DNA of 64,000 nt. Origin: Phaseolus vulgaris. Taxonomy: Eukaryota > Streptophyta > Magnoliopsida > Fabales > Fabaceae. The stretch lies in the NCBI RefSeq assembly GCF_000499845.2, contig NC_023749.2, positions 18,102,681 to 18,166,680 on the forward strand, written 5' to 3'. The stretch's first letter is position 1; each line of letters begins with the position of its first letter. The notes beneath the pieces were generated by a model, which was not told the DNA's origin, made no database searches, and worked only from the letters and a program-made list of their open reading frames with translations. Below are positions 22,379 to 33,491 of the stretch, one piece after another. The position numbers were made by a program, and so were the translations under genes.

Positions 22379-23319
22379 TGATCCTGCCTGTTGACCAGAA
22401 CGCAAGAGCCTTGCCCTGTCAAAGGTATCTTCCTTTGGATCGGCCTTGCACCGCGCTAGCTTCTGTCCTTCACCTTGATTCACCTCAAGAACCTGCAAAA
22501 GACAGAGTGGCGCCGCTGCGGCCGATCGCGCTCCGACGCTCAAGTCAGTGACTGAACCACCAAAATACTAAGAGGAAAACTAAGAACTCCAAGAACCGTG
22601 CAATGTTCTCTCTCAGCGTACTCAAGTTCTCATAAGCGTAAAGAAGTATTCTAGAACGTGCGTACCTCAGAAGTTCGTTAGAATCCCTTATATACCTGTG
22701 CACTTTCTCTCTCCTAACAGTTACACATCTGAACACGTGGCTCGCATCCAGCTGTACACGTGTCACCATCTGGAGCATCCTCTGCTTGAGCGTCACTTCT
22801 TACTCTTCAGGCTGTTCGACTAAGTTACCCATGCAGGGAATAACTCGGTGTATAGCTGCCTTGGAGCGCGATCTCTTCTGTGTGGCGAGTACGGGTGTCA
22901 TCATACACACCTTCCCTGTGGTCTCGCCGGCCACCATCATGATCTGCTTCACTTGCTTCACCGTGCATGTCCGGGTAAGCTGTTCCCTGGCCTCAACCTC
23001 TGGCTAGCTAGGGAATGACCATCTGACAACTTCATCCTTCGCTTCGAAAGCCTTGAACAAGCTTTCCTGATCTTTCGGCGATGTCCTCCTCTCGGCGATC
23101 TCTGATCGCTTTGTCACCTGGGTTCACATTCGGTGAGTACGACACAAACTTGGTGACCGTCGGTTTAGGCATGCTAGAGATCGGGGCACGCCAACTTAAC
23201 GATTGGCGACTACACGAGCCCCCCGACTTCCTTCCCTTTTGTCAGCTAGGTGTCCCGTTCAACACGCCTATATTATAGCTTGCTGCCACGTCATCACTTC
23301 CGACTACCTGGGCGGTACA
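22379..23319 (-). repeat. 5' LTR of Tat-B
   Basis: 941 bp, starting TGATCC on the plus strand and ending GGTACA, followed by the target duplication AGTAT at 23320-23324. It carries the promoter of the element. Confidence 0.95.
22687..22762 (-). promoter_or_regulatory. Tat-B LTR promoter: TATA box and two CACGTG boxes
   Basis: The minus-strand GGTATATAAGG (about 22686-22696) is the TATA box. CACGTG at 22734-22739 and 22757-22762 lie upstream, 23 bases apart. The inner box is about 40 bases from the TATA box, and the same spacing is found in Tat-C. These are G-box/ABRE-like sites for plant bZIP or bHLH factors. Confidence 0.6.
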
Positions 23320-24194
23320 AGTATAGTTATTGGAATTAAAATCATTGGATTTTTTTTATTTCCATACCTTTCTTTGTTGATGTCGTTGTTGCGTTTCCTT
23401 TTCAAGAATTTGCTAAACTTTCTAGATAGCAAACTAAGGTTCTCTTCATCACTTTCATCACTGGATTCTTGCTTGCTTTTGTGCTTGACAACTTTTAAGG
23501 CAATGCTTCTCACATGCTTGTCTTCACTTTCTTGAACATTGAGTCTATTCATCTCCAACTCATGTTCCTTAAGCTTGCCAAACAAAGAAGCCATACTTAA
23601 TGATGTTAGATCTTTTGATTCAGATATAGCAGGTACCTTAGGTTGCCAAGATCTATCAAGACATTTAAGGATCTTGATGTTTAGCTCTTCTTTTTCAAAG
23701 GTTTTCTCAAGGCTCATGAGGTGGTTGATGATGTGAGTGAACCTCTTTTGAACTTCAACAATTGTCTCACCCTTGAGCATTCTAAACATTTCATACTCTT
23801 GGATTGGAGTATGCTTTTTGGCTCTTTTCACCTCATTGGTACCTTCATGAGTTACCTCCAAGGTCTCCCACATCTCCTTTGCTGATTTGCATTGAGAGAC
23901 CCTAAAAAATTCATCTGAATTCAAGGCAGAAGTTATTATGTTTTTAGCAATGCAATCAAATTTGGCCCTCTTGCTTTCAGAATCAGTCCATTGAGACCAA
24001 GGTTTTTCAATGGAAGATCCATCTTTTTCAAATTTTGGAACAAAGGGGCCATTTTCAATTGCATCCCAAATTCCTTTGTCAAGAGATTCAACAAAGATTT
24101 TCATTCCGACTTTCCAAAATTGGTAGTTCAAACCACAAAACAGAGGTGGTATGTTGATTGAAGCACCCTCCCCAAAGGGTAATCTATCAGCCAT
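23320..24194 (-). pseudogene. SIRE-1 gag, N-terminal part
   Basis: It starts at 24194 (MADRLPFGEGASINIPPLFCGLNYQFW), the typical start of plant copia gag proteins, 41 bases inside the primer binding site. The UBN2-type gag core covers residues 40-230 (VQKRFTHIINHL, LKCLDRSWQPKV). Near the end a one-base change in an A run (about 23343-23352) moves the frame. With that in mind the sequence reads NDFNSNNYT up to the Tat-B junction and continues at 11070 with the zinc knuckle. Target duplication AGTAT marks both edges. Confidence 0.88.
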
Positions 24195-24235
24195 ATAAAA
24201 ACAGTTTTAGGATCACACTTGAATAAATTTCAAGA

Positions 24236-24254
24236 ACCAAGCTCTTGATGCCAA
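24236..24254 (-). other. Primer binding site of SIRE-1
   Basis: The minus strand reads TTGGCATCAAGAGCTTGG next to the LTR, close to the TGGTATCAGAGC site complementary to initiator Met tRNA used by plant copia elements. Confidence 0.75.
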
Positions 24255-25369
24255 TAGTTAGATTGTATGGCTGTAAACTAGGGGGTGAATGGTTTAAAGA
24301 GGGTTTTCGCAAACTTTTTAGTCTATAATAAAATTCCTTTATGAGAAAACTTGATTTAGAATCCAGTTTGCCAAAAACACAAAGCAATTTAACACAACAC
24401 TAGAAAAACAATCGGTTGTTTCGCAGAAAAAATCGGTTGTTTATACCAGTTAAAAATATACAAACTGAAATTAAGGAGTTTAAGGGAGAGAGAGATTGCA
24501 CACAGTTTATACTGGTTCACTCTTAAACCAAGAGCTACATCCAGTCTTCCCAGAAACCACTGGGAATCCACTAAGCAACCAAACCTAGATTACGTACATA
24601 CACCACCAAAGAAGTGACCTTGATCCCCTCAAGACACACCTTTGGCTCAGCACATACACCACAAGAATGTTGATCTTGACAACCTCAAGAGCACACAACA
24701 CTTCTTGGCCTAACGCACCAGAGTTTACACAGAGTACAAAAGGATTACACTTGTTACAGAATGATCTGAAATCAATACAAATGAAAATCCTATTCCACTA
24801 TCTCTTGATCAAAGCAATCTCAAAGCAATCTTTAACTCTTGAAAGCAAAATCAGTGAAAAACTCAAATCTGTTTTTCTATGATTAAAATTCAGTTATTGT
24901 TTGTTACAGAAGCTGAACAAACTCTTTATAGCTTTCAAATACTGGTCAAAGCATTTAAAACAGGAGCGCATTCAGTTCCAAAATCATTTAAAGCTTAGTC
25001 AACACTCAAAACAATTTTCTGTTATGATTTGAAAACAAACAATCGGTTGAATGTGCGAATCAATCGGTTGTTTTGGTTTGACAGTAAGTCAACCACCAAA
25101 AACAGTTTTCAACCTTTCTCAAAACACCTAATAGTAAACAATCGGTTGTTTCGACAAAACAACAAGTTATTTTTCACTTAGTTTGAAAAACACTTTCAAT
25201 TCAAAAGGTTTGAAAATACTTAAGCTTTGGATTCAATCAAGAGTGGATATACACAGATAATCTACCGAAGATCCTATTCTAAAGCACCTCAGCAAAAGCA
25301 AGCACACCCAGCCTTCCATCAAACTAAAGGATTTGGATTCTTCAAATCTTGAACAGACTTGATTCAACA
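24255..25369 (-). repeat. 5' LTR of SIRE-1
   Basis: About 1,115 bp, homologous to the SIRE-2 and SIRE-3 LTRs. It ends GATTCAACA at 25369. The inner edge next to the primer site has changed (AGTTAG instead of TGTAAG). Palindrome copies are near 24404-24441, 25039-25075 and 25136-25155. Confidence 0.85.
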
Positions 25370-26012
25370 GAAAGTGTTTCAGAAGGAGACCAGTGGGACT
25401 CCTCTGCCGACCTATCCTCCTTCCTCCAAAAAGTGTTGCACTCTACCCGAACCAAAGAGAGGCTGAAGGAACTTGGAGGAGGACCCTCTACTAGAGCAAG
25501 TGTCAAGGAAACTAGGGGAAACCCTAGTTGGGACCAACCTTCTTCTTTCCAAGATGGGAAGGGCAAAGGAATTAGCTAGCTAAGAATTCCTCCAAGCCAC
25601 TGAGCTCAAACACCGAGTAATCGGACTTACCCTGGAGGTGGAGGAGCTTTGCAAGGCTGATCGAGAGACTAAGGGCCTCTTGTTTGAGAAATCTTTAGAA
25701 ACCTTGAGGTTGTATGCCAAGAACGACGACCTCTGCATTAAGGTTGACAAGCTGAAGAAGGAGCTAGCTAGCAGAGACGAGGAGATGGCTCAACAGAAGG
25801 AAGAGCTGGCAAAACTGAAGGAGGAGTTGGCCCGCAAGGATGAACTCTTCCAACAGACCAAAGACGAGCTTACCAACGATGTCGCCGATTCCTATGCTGC
25901 GGGCTTTGAGGACGCCATGGCCCAGGTTGCCTGCGTGCATCCTGGGGTGGACCTCTCTCAAACGGGTTTGAACAAGACCATTGCAAATGGGCAATTGGTG
26001 AATGCTGAATAG
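25370..26012 (+). pseudogene. Antisense gene of Tat-A, second part (coiled coil)
   Basis: It continues the gene cut at 6785. ORF 25638-26012 (125 codons) is a Lys/Glu heptad-rich coiled coil ending DSYAAGFEDAMAQVACVHPGVDLS, matching the Tat-B ending AAGFDAALEQIACQYPELDLS. Upstream, 25370-25578 is a second frame piece rich in Ser; a frameshift or stop lies near 25580. The ending at 26012 is the natural C-terminus. Confidence 0.75.
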
Positions 26013-26788
26013 TGGTGGTGACTCTCCCCGCCATTGTCTTCCTTTTGTAACTTAATGAACATTTTTGTATGTACATTTATGTATGAGAGTCTTTCCTTTC
26101 CAATCTAACCCTTCTATGTATGAGCACCTTCTTCTTTTCAAACTTAACATTGTGTCTGTCTTCAACTAACTCACAGATTTTGAAACGATTCAGCCAACTA
26201 AGAACGCGCCAATGATCATCCCTACCTAAGTAGAACGATCCTTTGCGAACTTGCTTTTGTGCTTAGTTTCCCTTGCCTTTCTCGATCGTGGCATTTTCAC
26301 CCAAAGGGAGATGTTTTACCTATTATTCTCGACCTTGGCGTATGAAGGCAAGGGAGACGTTTACTTGGAACCTTACTATTCTCGACCTTGGCGTATAAAG
26401 GCAAGAGAGAGCTTCACTTATTGTTCTCGACCTTGGCGTATAAAGGCAAGGGAGAGGTTCACTTACTGTTCTCGACCTTGGCGTATAAAGGCAAGGGAGA
26501 TGTCTTACTTGGAACCTTACTATTCTCAACCTTGGCGTATAAAGGCAAGGGAGAGGTTTACTTATTGTTCTCGACCTTTGCGAATAAAGGCAAGGGAGAT
26601 GTCTGACTTGGAACCTTACTATTCTCGACCTTGGCGTATAAAGACAAGGGAGAGGTTCACTTAAACTTTACTGTACAATACATTCCAAACATATTTTTCA
26701 ACTAACTTTTTTATTGGGTGACCACAATAAAAAAAAAAACCCTGATAAGGGTGAAAGAGTGTCCTCTTAACTGCGTACAATGATATAA
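26013..26788. other. Spacer between antisense gene and integrase of Tat-A
   Basis: It contains a tandem array at 26315-26670 and, at 26711-26765, the conserved block (TTTTTTATTGGGTGACCAC, A run, CCCTGATAAGGG) shared with Tat-B and Tat-C. No gene is present; the ORFs on both strands come from the repeat. Confidence 0.75.
26315..26670. repeat. Tandem repeat, about seven copies of CTCGACCTTGGCGTATAAAG-based unit
   Basis: Units of about 48 and 63-66 bases alternate; the longer ones add TACTTGGAACCTTACTATT. The unit is unrelated in sequence to the arrays of Tat-B and Tat-C at the same place. Confidence 0.88.
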
Positions 26789-27143
26789 CTAACTAAAATA
26801 AAATTTTAGATTGGCCTCATTCCATGTTCGGGGAATCGTCCCACCTCCCAAGGTCTCGAGTTTGTACGCTCCGTTCCTGAGCGCCTCTATCACATGAAAT
26901 GGACTAGCCCACTTCGGAGAAGACTTGTTTTCCAGCTGGTAGGGGTGAGCTTTCCGCATTACCAAGTCGGCGACCTGGAACGGCCAAGGTTTCAACTTGG
27001 ACTTCTGCTTATACTCTACCCTCCTCTTCAAAGCTTCGACCTTGATGCGCGCTTCCTCTCTGACTTTGTTGAGCAGATCAAAGTTTACCCTCATTTCGTC
27101 GTTGGACTCCTCGGCCACGAATTTCTAGAATCGAGGTCAAATT
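26789..27143 (-). pseudogene. Integrase of Tat-A, C-terminal slice
   Basis: It matches the last 110 residues of Tat-C integrase (ESNDEMRVNFDLL, DLVMRKAHPYQLENKSSPKW, GGGTIPRTWN). It runs into the SIRE-2 insertion at 27144; the target duplication AAATT is at 27139-27143. The preceding slice is at 47619. Confidence 0.9.
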
Positions 27144-28249
27144 TGTAAGAAAGTATGGCTTTAAACTAGATGGGGGGTTGAATGGTTTAAAGCGGGTTTT
27201 CACAAACTTTTAAGTCTAGAATGAAATTACTTCGAGAAAACTTGATTAAGAAATCAGTTTGCCAAAAACACAAAGCAAATTAGCATAGCACCAGAAAAAC
27301 AATCAGTTGTTTATACCAGTTCACAATATAAACTGAATTTAAAGAGTTCAAGGGATAAAGAAAATGCATACAGAGGTTTATACTGGTTCGCTCTTAAACC
27401 AAGAGCTACATCAAGTCTTCCCAGAAACCACTGGGGAATCCACTAAGCAATCAGCCCTAGATTACTTACAACACCACCAAAGAAGTGACCTTGATCCCCT
27501 CAAGACACACACTTCCTTTGGCTCAGCACAAACACCACTAAGAATGCTGATCTTGACAACCTCAAGAACACACAACACTTCTCAGCTTCACTCACATAGT
27601 TTCTTCAAAGTACAAAAGGATTACACTTATTACAGAAAGATCTGAAATCAATACAAGATGAAAATCCTATTCCACACTCTCTTGATCCAAGCAAACTCAA
27701 AGCAAACTTCAACTCTTCAAAAGGAAAATCAGTGAAAAACTCAAATTTGTTTTTCTTTTATTAAATCTCAGTTCTTGTTTGTTACATAAATCGAACAAAC
27801 TATTTATTGCATTCAAAGACTGGTCAAAGCATTTAAAACTGGAGCGTAATCAGTTATAAAATCTTTTAATGCTCAGTCAAAGCACAAAACAATTTTTTGC
27901 TATGGTCCTAAAATAAACAATCGGTTGAATACTTGAATCAATCGGTTGTTTTGGTTCGACAGCAAGTCAAACATCAAAAATAGTTTTCAACCTTTCTAAA
28001 AACACCTAAGTATAAAACAATCGGTTGTTTCGAAAAAACAACAGGTTGTTTTTCACTTAGTTTGAAAAACACTTTCAATTAAAAGGTTTAAGAATGCTTA
28101 AGCTTTGGATTCAATCAAGAGTGGATTTACACAGAAAATCTACCCCAGATCCTATTCTAAAAGACATGAGCAACAACAAGCACATCCTGCCTTCCATCAA
28201 CCTTCAAAGGCTTTGGATTCTTCAAAGCTTGAACACACTTGTTTCAACA
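27144..28249 (-). repeat. 3' LTR of SIRE-2
   Basis: 1,106 bp, TGTAAG...TTCAACA on the plus strand, next to the polypurine tract (28250-28266). It holds palindrome copies near 27298, 27917-27950 and 28017-28050. Confidence 0.92.
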
Positions 28250-28556
28250 ATCTCCCCCTATTTGATGAAGACAAATCCCTGATTGCTTGTGTTGGATGTG
28301 ATTGAATCTGAAGCAGTTTCTGCAAAAACAACATATATACAATCCAATGCTTCCTACATCAGCATGTTAGATTTTCACATATTGAAAACAATATTCTAGA
28401 CAAACAATCGGTTGTTTCTATCAGTAGAAGTAGAAACAATTTTGATATCAGAGATTTCAGCAGTTTTAAATAATTGCAGAGACAGATACACAAGAACCAA
28501 TCAATTCTCCCCCTATTTGTCTTCACAAATAGACTCCAACAGGTATTAAAATAGAT
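28250..28556 (-). other. Non-coding 3' internal region of SIRE-2
   Basis: Two purine tracts (28250-28266 and about 28505-28525) and one palindrome (near 28404) lie between the RNase H stop and the LTR. Confidence 0.7.
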
Positions 28557-29731
28557 TTAGGAAAGATTTTGAAGGTCAAGGATACCTAACTCATTTCGCA
28601 AAAAGAGGAACCTCTCTTTTGGTAATGGTTTTATGAAGATATCAGCTAGCTGTAGTTTTGTCTCAACAAACTTCACTTCACAGTCCCCATTGCTTACATG
28701 ATCCCTGATGAAATGATGACGTATCTCAATATGCTTAGTTCTTGAGTGTTGAATCTGATTTTTGGTAAGATTGATAGCACTTGTATTGTCACACATCAAA
28801 GGGACCTTGCTGATTTGCAATCCAAAGTCTGCAAGTTGTTGTTTGAGCCATAGGATTTGTGCAGAACAGCTTCCAGCAGCTATGTACTCAGCCTCTGCAG
28901 TAGAGAGAGCCACACATGCTTGCTTCTTGCTATGCCATGAGATGAGGCTTGAACCAAAAAGGTGGCAAGTACCACTTGTGCTTTTCCTATCTAGCTTGCA
29001 TCCTGCAAAATCAAAATCTGAATAGCCAATTAAATGAATGGGAGAGTGAGAAGGATACCATAACCCAACAATTGAAGTTCCTTTGAGATATTTCAGAATT
29101 CTCTTTGCAGCTTTGAAGTGTGACTCCTTCGGATTTGCTTGATATCTTGCACAAAGACACACCGCAAACATAATGTCCGGTCTACTTGCTGTTAGATAGA
29201 GCAAAGAGCCAATCAAACATCTGTATTTAGTTTATCTACCCCTTTTCCAGCAGCATTTGCATCCATGTAGCAACTTGATGGCATAGGTGTGCTTGCTTCC
29301 TTGCAACTCTCCATTTCAAATTTCTTGAGAATTTCTTTACAATAGTTTGATTGACATAGAAAGATTTCATCCTTTGTTTGCTTAACCTGCAATCCAAGAA
29401 AGAAAGACAATTCTCCCATCAAAGACATTTCAAACTCACCTTTCATAGCAACCACAAATTCTTCACACAAACTATCTAGTGTAGCACCAAAGATGATGTC
29501 ATGAACATAGATTTGCACAAGGATAATTTCAGAATTTGACTTTTTGACGAAGAAAGTCTTGTCAATCATTCCCCTTTCATAGCCATGAGATAGCAAGAAG
29601 TTGCTAAGCCTTTCATACCACTGCCATGGAGCTTGCTTCAATCCATACAAAGCCTTTTTCAGCTTGAAGACATGATTGGGATATTGATGATCTTCAAAGC
29701 CCGGTGGTTGATCCATATACACTTCCTCATT
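28557..29731 (-). pseudogene. SIRE-2 reverse transcriptase C-terminus and RNase H
   Basis: ORFs 29773-29213 and 29216-28557 are joined by a frameshift near 29215. They contain VFKLKKALYGLKQAPWQWYERL, the active-site motif as YVHD (where SIRE-3 has YVDD), then the RNase H region with GYSDFDFAGCKLDRKSTSG, ALSTAEAEYIAA, CDNTSAINL and HIEIRHHFIRDH. The Asp-to-His change should abolish polymerisation. The upstream part of the gene lies beyond the solo LTR, from 30745. Confidence 0.9.
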
Positions 29732-30744
29732 TGATATGATTCCACTAGCTAGATAGAGATGATTCTTTGACATTCTATGGAATCAACTTGAGTTGGAGAT
29801 AGCTAAGGCACTTTTAATAGAATTGGATCAAGGTTCTATGTTTCAAGAACTCACCAAAACTTGCACCAAACACCAAACTCACATGGAAGATCCATCTATT
29901 GTCAATTGAACCGATTAAAATGTGTAAAAAGGCAAAAGCACCGTTTAAAAAGCTCAAGAACAGAAATGCACCGAACAAATCAACTAGAATTGAAGAAGAA
30001 ACAAATAGAAACAGCTAAGGAAACAATGAACCGAAGCAAAGCTGGAATTAAACTGAATTGCCGAACATAAAGAAACTAAACATGTTTTAGGAATTTCATA
30101 TGAACATGAAGATGAAAGAAAAAAGAACTTATGGAGATGGAAGACTTGGTTTGGTGATCACGCCACTTGGATGGTGAAGGCTCCAAGATGAGTGAGCTAG
30201 TGCCGCCACTTGAGAGAACCAATTGCACTCAAGATAAGACAAGGTGAAGGAGAAGACAAGTTCTCACAATTCTCTCTCAAATTGAGTAGAGTTTCTCTAT
30301 TACCAATTTCCAATCTTCATTGTGAAGGACCTAACCGCTCCTTTTATAGGAGCAAGGGCTGGTCATTTACATAGCTTATTCCCTAAGGTACCCAAAATGC
30401 TCCTAAGCTCACGCCCTCCTTACTAAGCTCACTCCCCAAGCTTCTAGAATTTTCTAAACTAAAGTCTAAAGATGCTTTTACAAAAGAGGTGTCCAATGTT
30501 TCCCTCTAAGCACCTTTCTAAACAATATTCTCTATTATTTACAATTTAAAAGAAACTATAAAGAGAGATATTTAATTGAAGCCCATTCTTGAAAGCTTGT
30601 AGACTTCTTTGGCGTTATGCTTGATCCTCTCTTTATTTTATGTCTTCTTTTAATTTTGAGAAGACTAGAAGGAAGAACTTCAAATGTGAGGGTGAATACC
30701 CTTTTCCTTCATTAATAAAAGCCTCCTTTATTTGATTCTCGTCA
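29732..30744 (-). mobile_element. Solo LTR, 1,013 bp, inside SIRE-2 reverse transcriptase
   Basis: It begins TGATATGATT, ends TTCTCGTCA, and is flanked by TCATT on both sides (29727-29731 and 30745-30749). Removing it restores the reading ...NGYIN-EEVY..., matching SIRE-3. Its right half matches the LTR at 56732-57760 (CCACTTGGATGGTGAAGGCTCC-like blocks, CTCACAATTCTCTCTCAA). The orientation is inferred from that match. No coding sequence is present. It likely arose by recombination between two LTRs. Confidence 0.9.
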
Positions 30745-32649
30745 TCATTGATGTAGCCATTAAAAAAAGCACTCTTGACATCCATTTGAAAGAGTTTAAA
30801 ACCACTCATACATGCAAAAGCCAGCAGCAACCTCACAGCTTCCAATCTTGCAACAGGAGCAAAGGTTTCACCATAATCAATTCCCTCCTCTTGATTGTAG
30901 CCTTTGGAAACTAGCCTTGCTTTGTTCCTTGTGATCACACCATCCTCATCCAATTTGTTTCTGAACACCCACTTCGATCCAATGATGTTCATCTCAGCTG
31001 TTTTAGGGACAAGAAACCATACCTTATTCTTTGCAATCTTATTCAGCTCTTGATGCATAGCTTCAACCCATTTTTTATCCTTGAGAGCTTAAGCAATTGA
31101 CTTTGGTTCAATTTGAGAGACAAAAGCAGTGTGCTTGCAGAAGTTTGAGATGGAGCTACGTGTAGAGACACCTTCCTTTATCTGCCCAATGATGTTCTCC
31201 ACTGACAGATCTCTAGGAATCCTCCATTCTTTGGGCAACTCACTCTGCTGTAGAATTTCAATCGGTTGTTTCAAGGAATCAACCGGTTGTTTTCTGCACA
31301 GATGTCCAGCTTCTCCAAACTGATGTTCTGCTCATCCTCTTCACCACTGTTCTTCAAAATTTGAATGCTTTTATGATCCACTTCATCAAAGACAACATGA
31401 ACAGACTCTTCTACAGTCATTAGCCTCTTGTTGTAGATTCTATATGCATGACTTGTTAGAGAATAGCCTATGAAGATACCATGATAAGCTTTTCATCAAA
31501 TTTCCCTAGGTTTTCCTTTCCATTGTTGAGAACAAAACAGCTGCAACCGAAAAATCTGAGATGATTGATGCTTGGCTTCCTTCCATTGAAGAGTTCATAA
31601 GGAGTCTTCTTTAGAATTGGCCTAATTAGCACTCTATTCATCACATAGCAAGAGGTGCTCACTGCATCAACCCAAAAATACTTAGGAAGAGAAGATTCAC
31701 TTAGCATTGTTCTAGCTAGCTCTTCAAGGGACATGTTATTCCTCTCCACCACACCATTCTGTTGTGGAGTTCTTGGAGCAGAAAAATTATGCAGAATTCC
31801 CATCTTTTCACAGAACTTGCTGAACTTTTCATTTTGGAATTCACCTCCATGATTACTTCTTATTGAGCCTATGTTGTTGTTCTTTGTATTTTGCAATCTT
31901 CTTGCAAGCTTCTTGAATGCAGAAAAGGCATCACTTTTTGATTCCAAGAAGAGAGTCCAAGTGAACCTAGAAAAATCATCCACAATAACAAGAGCATAGT
32001 AGTTTCCACCAAGGCTCATGGTTCTTGAAGGTCCAAAAAGATCTATGTGAAGTAGCTCAAGAGGTTTTAAAGAAGAAACGACATTTTTTATTTTAAAAGA
32101 GTTTTTCACTTGTTTCCCCTTTTGGCAAGCTTCACAAATATGGTCCTTCTAAAACTTGAGCTTTGGCAGCCCAATAACAAGATCTTTAGAAATTAACTTG
32201 TTCAAGTGATTCATGTGAATGTGAGCAATTCTTCTATGCCAAAGCCAAGACTTATCATGCTTGGATAGAAGAACACTAATTGAACAAGGTGAAGAGATAT
32301 CTAGAAGACAAACATTATTGATTCTCTTACCAATCAACATTACCTCTTTTGTGTTGGGAAGACAGATTTCACAGGAGTTTGTTTTGAAGATAACCTGATA
32401 TCCTTTGTCACACAATTGACTAATGCTCAGCAGATTGTGCTTTAATCCTTCTACATAGAGAACATCATGAATGACCAAGATATCTTTGTCTCCAATGGAT
32501 CCTCTCCCAAGAATCCTCCCCTTGTTGTTGTCCCCATAGGTAACGTGCCCTTCTTGCTTAAAGGACATGCTTAGAAACTTTGATTTGTCCCCAGTCATGT
32601 GCTTGGAGCACCCACTGTCCAGGTACCATTGCTGCATGCTCTCCTCCAA
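30745..32649 (-). pseudogene. SIRE-2 pol, N-terminal half: protease, integrase, start of reverse transcriptase
   Basis: It starts near 32649 (MEESMQQWYLDSGCSKHM): the copia protease active site is LDSGCSKHMTGD. Next come the pre-integrase zinc region (WLWHRRIAHIHMNHL) and the integrase core with HIDLFGPS, then IRSNHGGEF, where the second catalytic Asp is Asn (SIRE-3 has SDHGGEF), and NGVVERNN with Glu. After a linker (about 31255-31310) in which a palindrome pair is translated as KQPVDSLKQPIE, the reverse transcriptase begins (KWVFRNKLDEDGVITRNKARLV, FQMDVKSAFFNGYIN). Stops or shifts lie near 32147, 31480 and 31089. Confidence 0.9.
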
Positions 32650-33491
32650 GGTTTCCTACAAAGAAGATTTTCAAGTACAAAGATTTAGTCCCCTTATGAA
32701 TGTGGGTCCATTTGGTTTACATTCATCATTTGAACCTTTACTACACTTGGGAATCCACTTCATAAACCCCTAGGAACAACATATTTTCTGATTTTACAGA
32801 ATCTGACGGAATGGCCTCTTTTCATGTAGTAGAAGCATGTAACAACCGGTTGTTTAGACAGTCCAATCGGTTGTTTTTCTGGCAGTTTCGAAAATGACTT
32901 TGAAAATCTATCTTGCTTGTTCTATGGGTTAAAACCCAATCCAGCTTTTCCAAAAACACAGTTTTGAGATGCCAAGACATTCTCGAAGTTGGATTGACCT
33001 TTAGAAAGCTTATCCATAGTTTTAACAAGATAATGGACTTTCTGTTCAAGATTTTCGCAATTTTCACAAATAAGAGTATCACACTTGCAAGAGGAGTTTT
33101 TGTAAACTATTTCAAGGTTTTCAAAATCTGTTTTTGAATTTTTCAATTCCTCTTCCAGTGTTTTGACTGTGTTTTCAAGCCAGCTATTCATTATCTTTAA
33201 CCGTTTGTTCAAGAGGGCCAATTGATTAGCTTCTTCATGTGTTTCTTGAAAGGCTTGAAGCAATTGACTGTAATTTTCAGAGTTTGAGGAACTTACACTA
33301 CTTGAGTCGTCTTCCTTTTTGGCCATGAAGCAGAGGTTGAGACTTTTTCTGTTTTGCCTCCTTTTCCTTCGTGCTTGACTTCTTGACCTTACTTCCTTTG
33401 GTTCATTGATGTTCCCATGAGTAGCTTTGAGTGTGTCCCACATCTCTTTAGCAGTTTTGCATTTTGATATCCTGAAAAACTGATTAGTATC
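32650..33491 (-). pseudogene. SIRE-2 gag, C-terminal part
   Basis: ORF 33443-32922 carries the coiled-coil part (QAFQETHEEANQLALLNKRL), CENCENLEQKVHYL and NVLASQNCVFGKAGLGFNP. Further on are remains of the second zinc knuckle region with a palindrome pair (32840-32880). Compared with SIRE-1, about 190 residues between MWDTLKATH and the acidic segment, including the first zinc knuckle, are deleted. It is joined to 46156 across Tat-C. Confidence 0.85.

Larger units (their letters stand above)
11071..23319 (-). mobile_element. Tat-B, complete Ty3/gypsy Tat-type element, 12,249 bp
   Basis: Two 941-bp LTRs (11071-12011 and 22379-23319) begin TGATCC and end GGTACA, and the element is flanked by the target duplication AGTAT (11066-11070 and 23320-23324). 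On the minus strand the order is leader, gag, protease, reverse transcriptase, RNase H, second RNase H and integrase. On the plus strand, between integrase and the 3' LTR, lies an antisense gene. The LTRs differ at roughly 25-30 positions by eye (about 3 percent), so the insertion is moderately old. Frameshifts, a protease deletion and a changed integrase residue make it inactive. It interrupts SIRE-1 gag. Confidence 0.95.
6779..25369 (-). mobile_element. SIRE-1, Ty1/copia-type element with pol absent and a foreign ORF instead
   Basis: The order on the minus strand is 5' LTR (24255-25369), primer binding site, gag (24194-23320 continued at 11070-10241), an unrelated ORF (9416-8247), polypurine tract (7810-7826) and 3' LTR (7809-6779). 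Tat-B splits gag at 11071-23319. The LTR and gag belong to the same family as SIRE-2 and SIRE-3, but no protease, integrase, reverse transcriptase or RNase H is present, so it would depend on relatives to move. The 3' LTR has lost its outer end, so no target duplication is visible. It interrupts the antisense gene of Tat-A. Confidence 0.85.

Noticed and set aside
26251..26664. 137-codon ORF with repeated RPWRIKARE units
   Set aside because: Translation of the Tat-A spacer repeat.
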